Shown: positions 1 through 6,757 of the stretch, one piece after another
Layout of the letters: each line of letters opens with the position of its first letter
Numbering within the stretch: position 1 is the stretch's first letter
NCBI GenBank assembly: GCA_963841445.1
Contig: CAWJCP010000002.1
Location: 868,001-932,000, forward strand
Length of the DNA stretch: 64,000 nt
From: Mayfieldus sp963841445
Lineage (GTDB): Bacteria; Actinomycetota; Thermoleophilia; Solirubrobacterales; 70-9
Reading direction: 5' to 3'
Translations under genes and position numbers: made by a program
Notes under the pieces: model-generated
What the model was told of the DNA's origin: nothing
Databases searched by the model: none
Seen by the model: the letters and a program-made list of their open reading frames with translations, nothing else

Positions 1-353
1 TGGATCCGGATTCCCGCCGCTCGCGGTCGCGATCGAAGCTCAACCGAAACCTCGATCGCCGCATCGCGCTCGCGGCGAATCTTCCAGGCAGCCGCAGCGC
101 TTCCGTGGCTCAGCACGGCCCCGGGGCCGCAGCGCAGCGTCGCCGCCATCCAGCGACCCGGCTCGCCGAGCTGTGGCCGACCCACGGCGTAGACGTTCCA
201 CGCCACCCGATGCAATCGGCCTGTTGCCAGGCGATGCCTGATCTCCGCGGGGCTGAATCCCAGCTCGACCAGCTGGCAGCGCGCAATCACACCGTGCTGC
301 CTGCGCGCCAACGCCCAGGCCTCCCGGCTCGATTGGACGCTTTCGGTCGCCAT
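1..353 (-). CDS. AbiEi/DUF559-type protein, N-terminal part (cut by window edge)
   Basis: An open frame runs from an ATG at 353 to the left edge, giving about 117 residues without a stop. The N-terminus (ATESVQSSREAWALARRQHG) followed by I-A-R-C-Q-L-V-E-L-G-F-S-P and RLATGRLHRVAWNVYAVG is the winged-helix N-terminus typical of AbiEi-like type IV antitoxin proteins. In actinobacteria these usually continue into a DUF559 (Vsr-like nuclease fold) domain, which would lie outside the window. AbiEi antitoxins are DNA-binding autorepressors, but most stand-alone actinobacterial homologues have no proven toxin partner and none is visible here. A perfect inverted repeat spans the start codon (separate entry). 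The family call is good; a toxin-antitoxin role is not shown. Confidence 0.75.
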   Translation of the reverse strand, partial: MATESVQSSREAWALARRQHGVIARCQLVELGFSPAEIRHRLATGRLHRVAWNVYAVGRPQLGEPGRWMAATLRCGPGAVLSHGSAAAAWKIRRERDAAIEVSVELRSRPRAAGIRI

Positions 354-372
354 AGCCACCGAAAGCGTCCAA
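333..372. promoter_or_regulatory. Perfect 15-bp inverted repeat across a start codon
   Basis: Arms TTGGACGCTTTCGGT (333-347) and ACCGAAAGCGTCCAA (358-372) are perfect reverse complements separated by 10 bases that contain the start codon of the AbiEi-like gene. It could be an autoregulatory operator or an mRNA hairpin hiding the start. There is no T-run, so a terminator is unlikely. Confidence 0.55.
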
Positions 373-420
373 CGGCCCAATTCTCGCCCCCGGCGCTAGC
401 TCCCCTTCACGCCACGACCG

Positions 421-864
421 CTAGGTCAGCTTCACGCCGCCGACGTCGATGACGCGGCGCTCGTGGGTGCCGACGCCGATCGTTCGCTCGCCCTCGGTCA
501 CCTCGACGTCGAAGCGCAGCTTGCGCCCATCAACCACCTCGCGCAGGGTCGAGCGCACCGTGCAGCCCGATCCCTCGGCGGCGGCGGCGACGTGCTTGAT
601 GCAGACCTCAAAGCCGACCGTCGCCTTGCCTTCCGGCAGGTGCTGGTAGCTGAGGATGGCGGAGTTTCGCTCCATCACCGCGACCATCCCGGGAGTCGAG
701 AGGACGCTGGCCCCGATCGTGCCGCCGACGTCGGTGACCAGCCTGTCCTCGACGACGAAGTCCTCCGATCGCTCCATCCCGACCTCGAAGGTCGCCTGCT
801 CCGGTCGCTCGTCGTCGGCGACGGCTTCCTTGATCGTCGTCAGCTTGCGGCCCGCATCGACCAT
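421..864 (-). CDS. FlK-like hot-dog fold thioesterase
   Basis: 147 aa, the usual length of single-domain hot-dog thioesterases of the fluoroacetyl-CoA thioesterase (FlK)-like group. Seen: VEDRLVTDVGGTIGASVLST followed by P-G-M-V-A-V-M-E, then a hydrophobic stretch with G-F-E-V-C-I-K-H, the pattern of this group. Such proteins hydrolyse small acyl-CoA thioesters in the cytoplasm; the substrate here cannot be told. It lies 55 bases downstream of an SDR dehydrogenase on the same strand, so the two are probably co-transcribed in an acyl-CoA context. Confidence 0.8.
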   Translation of the reverse strand: MVDAGRKLTTIKEAVADDERPEQATFEVGMERSEDFVVEDRLVTDVGGTIGASVLSTPGMVAVMERNSAILSYQHLPEGKATVGFEVCIKHVAAAAEGSGCTVRSTLREVVDGRKLRFDVEVTEGERTIGVGTHERRVIDVGGVKLT

Positions 865-919
865 CAGACGGTCGACTCCTCGGTCCCACCCGGATTTGCC
901 CGATTCGTGGAGTCGGGCA

Positions 920-1654
920 CTAGACCATTCCCAGGCCGCCGCTGACGCCGAGCGTCTCGCCGGTCACATACGAGGACTCCTCGGCGGCCAGGAACGCGAT
1001 CGCCGCCGCCACCTCGTCCGGGGAGCCGAGGCGCCGCATCTGCGTCGCCCCCTTCATCGTCTCGATCAGCCTCTCGCCCATCTCCCCCAGCTGCGCGGCC
1101 CCCATCAGCAGCGGCGTCTCGATCGGGCCCGGGGCGATCGAGTTGGCGGTGATCCCGTAGCGGGCGTTCTCGCGCGCGATCACCTTCATGAACGCGATCA
1201 CCCCTCCCTTCGCGGCCGAATAGACGGCCGAGCCCTTCGAGCCGACGCGGCCGGCTTCGGAGGAGATGCTGACGATGCGCCCGTAGCCGGCCTCCTGCAT
1301 CGCCGGCAGGACGGCGTGGGTGCAGTTGAGCACCCCGGTGAGGTTGACGGCGATGACCCGCGCCCACTGCTCCGGCGTCGTCTGGTTGAAGAACCCGAAC
1401 TCGTCGGTGCCGGCGTTGTTGACCAGCACGTCGAGCCCGCCGATCGAGTCGATCGCGGACCGCGCGGCCTCGTAGTCGGTGACGTCGAGCTTCACAGCGT
1501 GGCCGCCGATGTCCGCGGCGACCTCGGCGGCGCCACTCTCGTCCAGGTCGCCGACCCATACTTCGGCGCCCTCGCCGGCCAGGCGCCGGGCGGTCGCGGT
1601 GCCGATCCCGCCGGCGCCGCCGGTGACCAGGGCCTTTCTTCCCTCCAGTCTCAT
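920..1654 (-). CDS. SDR-family NAD(P)-dependent oxidoreductase
   Basis: 244 aa from the ATG at 1654; an upstream in-frame start at 1687 would add 11 residues that are poor SDR sequence. Classical short-chain dehydrogenase: cofactor motif TGGAGGIG at residues 11-18, NNAG, the catalytic Ser in SISSEAGRVG, YSAAK near residue 145, and the PGPIETP loop. The sequence resembles the BadH/FabG-like group that oxidises hydroxyacyl-CoA compounds. It is followed on the same strand by an acyl-CoA thioesterase-like gene, which fits acyl-CoA metabolism. The exact substrate is unknown. Confidence 0.88.
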   Translation of the reverse strand: MRLEGRKALVTGGAGGIGTATARRLAGEGAEVWVGDLDESGAAEVAADIGGHAVKLDVTDYEAARSAIDSIGGLDVLVNNAGTDEFGFFNQTTPEQWARVIAVNLTGVLNCTHAVLPAMQEAGYGRIVSISSEAGRVGSKGSAVYSAAKGGVIAFMKVIARENARYGITANSIAPGPIETPLLMGAAQLGEMGERLIETMKGATQMRRLGSPDEVAAAIAFLAAEESSYVTGETLGVSGGLGMV

Positions 1655-1785
1655 CAGCTGAGAGGTTCGCGCTCGGCCCCAGGCCAAGCTTCCCTGTTGA
1701 GCCTCGCGCTCACGGCTCGCAGAATACGGCCCAACCGCGCTCCTGTCTCCCTTGCGGGGATAACCGGGTGCTTAGACTCGCGCCG

Positions 1786-2499
1786 ATGCCCCAAGCAGGC
1801 GATTCGACCTCCCCGATCCCGATCGTCGGCGGCACAGGCGCGCTCGGGTTTGGCCTCGCCCTGCGTTGGGCGCTGGCTGGAGTGCCGGTGGTAATCGGCT
1901 CACGCAGCGCCGACCGCGCGCATGAGGCAGCCGAGCGGCTGCGCGAGGCGGCGCCCGACGCAAGCGTCGAGGGACTGGAGAACGTCGAAGCGGCGACCCG
2001 TGGCCCGATCGTCTTCCTGACCGTCCCGTTCCGGGCCCAGTCGGAGAACCTCAACAACCTGCGCGGCGCCCTTGAAGCGGGGCAGCTGCTGGTCGACTGC
2101 ACCGTCCCGCTCGCCGCCGCGGTGGGCGGCAAGGCGACTCGCGCGCTTGGCGTCCCGCAGGGCTCGGCTGCCGAGCAGGCACAGGAGATGGCCCCCGACG
2201 GCGTCACCGTGGTCTCGGCTTTGCACTCGATCAGCGCCCCGAGCCTCGGCGACCCCAGCAAGCAGCTCGCCGAGGACGTGCTGATCTGCGCCGATCGCAA
2301 GGCCGACAAGGCCAGGGTCGCGAAGCTGATCGAGCGCATCGAAGGGCTGCGCGCGGTCAACGCCGGCGCGCTTGAGACCGCCCGCATCGTCGAGCAGCTC
2401 ACCCCGCTTTTGATCTCGATCAACAGCCGCTACAAGACTCACGCCGGGATCCGCGTCACCGGGCTCCCGGACGGCGATCCCTGGGCCGAGCGAGGGTGA
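1786..2499 (+). CDS. npdG: NADPH-dependent F420 reductase (F420H2:NADP+ oxidoreductase)
   Basis: 237 aa from the ATG at 1786 (a GTG at 1768 would add six residues). The N-terminus holds the Rossmann motif PIVGGTGALGFGLALRWALAG-like, with GGTGALG at residues 15-21, then VVIGSRSADRA, typical of Fno/NpdG proteins that move hydride between NADP(H) and F420. The later VSALHSISAP stretch also fits. It stands immediately before cofD, cofC and cofE on the same strand, so F420 synthesis and reduction appear to be one operon. Confidence 0.9.
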   Translation: MPQAGDSTSPIPIVGGTGALGFGLALRWALAGVPVVIGSRSADRAHEAAERLREAAPDASVEGLENVEAATRGPIVFLTVPFRAQSENLNNLRGALEAGQLLVDCTVPLAAAVGGKATRALGVPQGSAAEQAQEMAPDGVTVVSALHSISAPSLGDPSKQLAEDVLICADRKADKARVAKLIERIEGLRAVNAGALETARIVEQLTPLLISINSRYKTHAGIRVTGLPDGDPWAERG

Positions 2500-2529
2500 G
2501 TGGCCGATCGTCATGGGACGGGCCGCCAG

Positions 2530-3456
2530 GTGAAAGTCACGTTGCTTGCCGGGGGGACCGGCGGCGGCAAGCTTGCGGCCGGGATGCAGGCGAGGCTCGG
2601 GGCCGACCTCTCGGTTATCGCCAACACCGGCGACGACATCGAGATCCTCGGCGTCCACGTCTCGCCCGATCCCGACCTGGTCACCTACTGGCTCTCCGGC
2701 GAGATCGACGAGCAGCGCGGCTGGGGGATCCGCGACGACAGCTTCACCGTCTTCGAGCGCCTCACCCAGCTCGGGGCGCCGGAGTGGTTCGCGCTCTCCG
2801 ACCGCGACCTCGCCGCCTGCCTGCACCGCCGCCGCTTCCTCGCTGACGGCGGCCGGCTGACCGCGGCGCAGGACCAGATCACCCGGGCGGTCGGGGTCAA
2901 GGCTTCGGTGCTGCCGATGTGCGAGCAGCAGGTGCGCACCCTGGTCCGCACCGCCGCCGGATGGCGCGACGTGCAGGAGTACCTGATCCTCGACCGGGCC
3001 GAGCCCGATGTCGAGGCGGTCGAGTTGCGCGGCATCTCCTCGGCCCGCCCGACCCCGGAGGTCAGCGAGGCGATCGGGCGCGCGGAGCTGATCGTGATCG
3101 GTCCATCCAACCCGGTGATCAGCATCGGGCCGATCCTCGCCGTGCCGGGGATGCGCGAGGCGATCGTCTCCTCGGGAGCGCCGGTCGTCGCCGTCAGCCC
3201 CTTCGTCGCCGGTCGTGTCGTCAAGGGCCCGACCGCCAAGTTCCTGCGCGCCGAGGGCAAGCCGGCGACGGCGGGCGCAGTGGTGGAGCTCTATGACGGG
3301 TTGATCGACGGGATGGTCGTCGACGTCGGCGACCCCGACCCGCCGCCGGAGGGCATCGAGACCCTGGCGGCGCCGATCCTGATGGACAACGCCAGGGCCC
3401 GGAAGCGGGTCGGGCGCGTCGTGCTCGGCTTCGGCGCCAGCCTCGCGCGCGGATGA
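2530..3456 (+). CDS. cofD: 2-phospho-L-lactate transferase (FbiA/CofD)
   Basis: 308 aa from the GTG at 2530, which starts MKVTLLAGGTGGGKLAAGMQ; an in-frame GTG at 2500 would add ten residues unlike the family. Transfers the phospholactate-type (or phosphoenolpyruvate-type) group from the GDP-activated donor to the deazaflavin Fo. Seen: the GGTGGGKL motif, NTGDD near residue 38, and GPSNPVISIGPIL, all signatures of CofD. The stop overlaps the cofC start by four bases (ATGA), so translation is probably coupled. Confidence 0.93.
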   Translation: MKVTLLAGGTGGGKLAAGMQARLGADLSVIANTGDDIEILGVHVSPDPDLVTYWLSGEIDEQRGWGIRDDSFTVFERLTQLGAPEWFALSDRDLAACLHRRRFLADGGRLTAAQDQITRAVGVKASVLPMCEQQVRTLVRTAAGWRDVQEYLILDRAEPDVEAVELRGISSARPTPEVSEAIGRAELIVIGPSNPVISIGPILAVPGMREAIVSSGAPVVAVSPFVAGRVVKGPTAKFLRAEGKPATAGAVVELYDGLIDGMVVDVGDPDPPPEGIETLAAPILMDNARARKRVGRVVLGFGASLARG

Positions 3457-4121
3457 TCGAGCGCGCCGCAGCCGCCGATGCCCGCGCGACCGCGATCCTG
3501 CCGGTGAAGCGGTTCGGGTCCGCCAAGCGGAGGCTGGGGACCGGCCTCGACGACGAGCGTCGCCGGGCATTGGTCGCGGCGATGCTGCGCGACGTTCTCG
3601 ACGGCATCGACGGCGCGCGGATGATCGAGAGCACGATCGTGGTCAGCGGCGACCCGGTCGCCCAGCGGCTCGCCCGCGAGGCCGGCGCCGAGGTGGTCGC
3701 CGACGGTCAGGACGCCGGCCACCCTGAGGCGGCGCTGATCGGCGTCGCCGCGGCGCAGGCGAACGGCTCCTCCTGCGTCCTGCTGCTGCCCGGCGACTGC
3801 CCGCTGCTTGACCCGCGCGACATCGATCGCCTGCTGACCGCGGTGCCCGATCCCTTCGTCGGCATCGTCCCCGACCGGCACGGGACCGGGACCAACGGAT
3901 TGCTGCTGCGGCCGCCTGACGCGATCCGGCCGGCCTTCGGCGAGGAAAGCTGCGAGCGCCATGTCGCGGCGGCCCGCGGTGCCGGGATCCCGCACGCGGT
4001 CGAGCGGCTCGATTCCCTCGCCCTCGACCTCGACACACCCGCGGACCTGATCGCGCTGACCCGGGCGATCGAGTCGGGAAGCGGCCGGGCCGCAAACACG
4101 CGCAAGGCGCTGAAGCTGTGA
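3453..4121 (+). CDS. cofC: 2-phospholactate/PEP guanylyltransferase (FbiD/CofC)
   Basis: 222 aa. Activates 2-phospholactate or phosphoenolpyruvate with GTP to make the CofD donor. Seen: the nucleotidyltransferase-fold start AILPVKRFGSAKRRLG (PVK at residues 17-19), LLPGDCPLLDP with the metal-binding Asp, and GTGTNGLLLRPP. It overlaps cofD by ATGA and cofE by a GTGA-type junction, in the compact order D-C-E. No unusual feature. Confidence 0.92.
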   Translation: MIERAAAADARATAILPVKRFGSAKRRLGTGLDDERRRALVAAMLRDVLDGIDGARMIESTIVVSGDPVAQRLAREAGAEVVADGQDAGHPEAALIGVAAAQANGSSCVLLLPGDCPLLDPRDIDRLLTAVPDPFVGIVPDRHGTGTNGLLLRPPDAIRPAFGEESCERHVAAARGAGIPHAVERLDSLALDLDTPADLIALTRAIESGSGRAANTRKALKL

Positions 4122-4876
4122 GCGACGAAGGAGACGCCTGCCTCTGGGTTCTGCCGGTGCTCGGCATCCCCGAGGTCGGCCGTGGGGATCGCCTCGGCGG
4201 GCTGATCGCCGAACGGGCCGGAATCGAGCCCGGCGACGCCGTCGTGATCTCGCAGAAGGTCGTCTCCAAAGCGGAGGGCCGGACCGTCCGCCTCGCGGAC
4301 GTGCAGCCGAGCAGCCGCGCCAGCGAGCTCGCCGCGCAGCTCGGCAAGGACCCGTCCCTGGTGCACCTGATCCTCGACGAGAGCACCGAGGTTCTGCGGG
4401 CGGAGCGCGGGCGGCTGATCTGCGAGACGCGGCAGGGATTCGTCTGCGCGAACGCCGGCGTCGATACCTCGAACGTCGCCGAGGGCGAGGCTTCGCTGTT
4501 GCCGCTCGACGCCGACGCCTCGGCGCGGCGGATCCGCGCCGAGCTTCGCGATGCGACCGGGAACGCCCCCGCGGTGCTGGTCTCCGACAGCTTCGGGCGC
4601 GCCTGGCGCCTCGGGCAGGCCGAGGTCGCGATCGGCTGCGCGGGGCTGATCCCGATCGACGATTGGCGCGGCCGGGCAGACGCGCGCGGAGGGCTGCTTG
4701 CGGCGACGGAGATCGCGATCGCCGACGAGGTCACCGCGGCCGCGGACCTGGTTCGCGACAAGGCGAGCGGCATACCTGTGGCGATCGTGCGCGGCCTCGG
4801 CGACCTGGTCACCGAGGACGACGGCCCGGGCGCCGCGGCTCTGCGGCGGTCCCGCGACCAGGACCTGTTCCGGTAG
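4118..4876 (+). CDS. cofE: Coenzyme F420-0:L-glutamate ligase (FbiB N-domain/CofE)
   Basis: 252 aa, GTG start at 4118 inside the end of cofC. Adds glutamates to F420-0. Seen: GIEPGDAVVISQKVVSKAEG near the N-terminus, GFVCANAGVDTSNV, and VLVSDSFGRAWRLGQAEVAIG, all characteristic of CofE. The length matches a stand-alone CofE; the C-terminal nitroreductase-like domain of mycobacterial FbiB is absent. Last gene of the F420 operon; two hairpins follow before the convergent cupin gene. Confidence 0.93.
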   Translation: MSDEGDACLWVLPVLGIPEVGRGDRLGGLIAERAGIEPGDAVVISQKVVSKAEGRTVRLADVQPSSRASELAAQLGKDPSLVHLILDESTEVLRAERGRLICETRQGFVCANAGVDTSNVAEGEASLLPLDADASARRIRAELRDATGNAPAVLVSDSFGRAWRLGQAEVAIGCAGLIPIDDWRGRADARGGLLAATEIAIADEVTAAADLVRDKASGIPVAIVRGLGDLVTEDDGPGAAALRRSRDQDLFR

Positions 4877-4898
4877 CCGAGGGACCTGAATTACTTGC

Positions 4899-4950
4899 GG
4901 CGGCCTTCGGCCGCCTGACCAGCACCTGCCGCGACACTATGTGTCGCGGC
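4899..4950. terminator. Two hairpins between convergent cofE and cupin genes
   Basis: GGCGGCC-TTC-GGCCGCC (4899-4915) and GCCGCGACAC-TAT-GTGTCGCGGC (4928-4950, perfect 10-bp stem) lie between the two convergent genes. The second overlaps the stop codon of the cupin gene. No T-run follows, so a two-way terminator is likely but not certain. Confidence 0.5.
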
Positions 4951-5350
4951 CCACCTTCTCCGCCATCGGGGGCAGCGAGCCGCCCTCCTCGGTCCACTCG
5001 GGCGGCTCGTAGACCTTGCCGGGCGTTCCCCCGGTGACCAGGATCCGCGCTCCTTCGTCATCTGTGACGAGCTTGCGCTGCACGCCGGGACCGACGCGCG
5101 CGAAGACCCCGGGCTCGAGGTCGAACTGCTCGCCTTCGACGTGCAGAATCGCTTTGCCGCCGAGCACCAGGTAGACCTCCTCCTGCTCGTCATGGGAGTG
5201 GTCATGGGCGGGGTAGATCGAGAAGTCGCGGGGAAGCTCGATCACCTGGATCCCGAACGAGGAGACCCCGAGCCCGGCGCGGACGCGGCGCATCCCGCCG
5301 CCGAACACGGCCTCGAATTCCTCCAGCCTCTTGACGGTGACGTCAGCCAT
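4937..5350 (-). CDS. Cupin-domain protein
   Basis: 137 aa single-domain cupin. Seen: the first cupin motif H-D-H-S-H-D-E-Q-E-E-V-Y (residues 49-60), followed by VLGGKAILHVEGE and a second motif with LEPGVFARVGPGVQRKL. These are small beta-barrel metal-binding proteins; the reaction is unknown. The start overlaps the end of the upstream alcohol dehydrogenase by eight bases, so the two are co-transcribed and translationally linked. Confidence 0.85.
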   Translation of the reverse strand: MADVTVKRLEEFEAVFGGGMRRVRAGLGVSSFGIQVIELPRDFSIYPAHDHSHDEQEEVYLVLGGKAILHVEGEQFDLEPGVFARVGPGVQRKLVTDDEGARILVTGGTPGKVYEPPEWTEEGGSLPPMAEKVGRDT

Positions 5351-6338
5351 CGCTCACGCTCAGTACGGCAGCACCCTCCAGCCTACCGGCGCGCAGGTCG
5401 TCGAGCGCCGAATTGGCGTCGGTCAGCCGATATGCGGTCACGCGCGTCCGCACCGGGACCTCGGGTGCGATCCGCAGCATCTCCTCACCGTCGCGGCGGG
5501 TCAGGTTGGCGACCGAGCGCAGGCTGCGCTCGCCCCAGAGGATCTCGTAGGGAAACGACGGTAGGTCGCTCATGTGGATTCCGGCCGAGACGACCGTCGC
5601 GCCCTTGGCGCTTGCCCGCAGCGCCTCCACCATCAGCTCGCCGGCCGGCGCGAAGACGATCGCCGCGTCGAGCGCGGCCGGCGCCGTCTCCCCCACCGCG
5701 CCCGCCCACTCGGCGCCGAGCTCGCGCGCGAATGCCTGGCCCTCCTCGTCGCCTTGACGGGTGAACGCGAAGACGCGGCGCCCCTGGTGGACGGCGATCT
5801 GGCAGAGGATGTGCGCCGAGGACCCGAAGCCGTAGAACCCGATCGTCTCGACGTGCTCGCCGCAGAGCCGCAGGGCTCGGTATCCGATCAGCCCGGCGCA
5901 GAGAAGCGGCGCCGCCTCGAGGTTCGAGAAGGCATCCGGAATCGGGAAGCAGAAGCGCTCGTCGGCCACCGCCGCCTCCGCGTAGCCGCCGTCGAGCTGG
6001 TAGCCGGTGAACAGGGCCCGGTCGCAGAGGTTCTCCCTTCCGCTGCGGCAATAGCGGCAATCGCCGTCGGTCCAGCCGAGCCAGGGGATGCCGACCCGCT
6101 GGCCGGGCTCGAACCGTGAGGCGCCCCCGCCCAGTCGATCTACGACGCCGACGATCTGATGGCCGGGCACCAGCGGCAGCTTCGGCTCGCTGAGGTCGCC
6201 GTCGACGATGTGCAGGTCGGTGCGGCAGACGCCGCAGGCGCGCACCCGTACCCGCAGCTGTCCAGGCCCGGGCTCTGGCTCCGGCAGCTCGGCGGCCCGC
6301 AGCGGCTCGCCCTGGCGCTCGAGCACCATCGCGTCCAT
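5343..6338 (-). CDS. Zinc-binding alcohol dehydrogenase family protein
   Basis: 331 aa MDR-superfamily dehydrogenase. Seen: CGVCRTDLHIVDGDL (catalytic-zinc Cys near residue 36), PGHQIVG, and the NAD(P)-binding region beginning near GFYGFGSSAH. The structural-zinc loop reads GWTDGDCRYCRSGRENLC: only three of the usual four Cys are present, with Asp where the first normally lies. The Gln in GHQ replaces the more common Glu. It probably oxidises a primary alcohol or reduces an aldehyde; substrate unknown. Co-directional with and overlapping the downstream cupin gene. Confidence 0.85.
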   Translation of the reverse strand: MDAMVLERQGEPLRAAELPEPEPGPGQLRVRVRACGVCRTDLHIVDGDLSEPKLPLVPGHQIVGVVDRLGGGASRFEPGQRVGIPWLGWTDGDCRYCRSGRENLCDRALFTGYQLDGGYAEAAVADERFCFPIPDAFSNLEAAPLLCAGLIGYRALRLCGEHVETIGFYGFGSSAHILCQIAVHQGRRVFAFTRQGDEEGQAFARELGAEWAGAVGETAPAALDAAIVFAPAGELMVEALRASAKGATVVSAGIHMSDLPSFPYEILWGERSLRSVANLTRRDGEEMLRIAPEVPVRTRVTAYRLTDANSALDDLRAGRLEGAAVLSVSDG

Positions 6339-6423
6339 CTATTGAGTCCTCGGTCCTGCCGCAGCGCTCGACCGATTGCGACACCCTCGCAGGGCTCGCG
6401 GCCTCGACCGCCGGAACGGGGGC

Positions 6424-6615
6424 TCAGCGACCCTGCTTCGCGCTCTCGTGCTCGGCGGGCACCACGGCGCAGGAACGTCGTTCGCCGTAGAGGCGCTCCA
6501 ACGCCCGTCGTTCGATCTCGCGTGGCGTCTCGGCCTCCGGCTTCCGGGCGGCGCCGTTGCGCTTGCCCGCGAACAGGTCATAAAGCTTTTGCTCGATGCT
6601 GGCTGCTTCGCCCAC
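6424..6615 (-). CDS. Small charged hypothetical protein
   Basis: 63 aa, starting M-G-E-A-A-S-I-E-Q-K-L-Y-D-L-F-A-G-K and rich in Arg, Glu and Ala (REIERRALERLYGERR). No family recognised. It lies between fbiC and the alcohol dehydrogenase on the same strand, and its composition looks like coding rather than antisense sequence. Could be a helical accessory protein; no role proposed. Confidence 0.45.
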   Translation of the reverse strand: MGEAASIEQKLYDLFAGKRNGAARKPEAETPREIERRALERLYGERRSCAVVPAEHESAKQGR

Positions 6616-6757
6616 GTCAGGGTCCTTCCCGAGTTGCGCGTCCAGATCTTGCAGATCGAATCGTCAACCCAGCATAACTCCGCATTTTGCGTTTCGGGGC
6701 CCGATTCGGAAGGCCTGGACGTCAGTACGTCTCGATGAATCCGCGAAGCCCCGGACG

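Noticed and set aside
656..1894. 412-codon plus-strand frame
   Set aside because: Antisense to the SDR and thioesterase genes and overlapping npdG; no domain.
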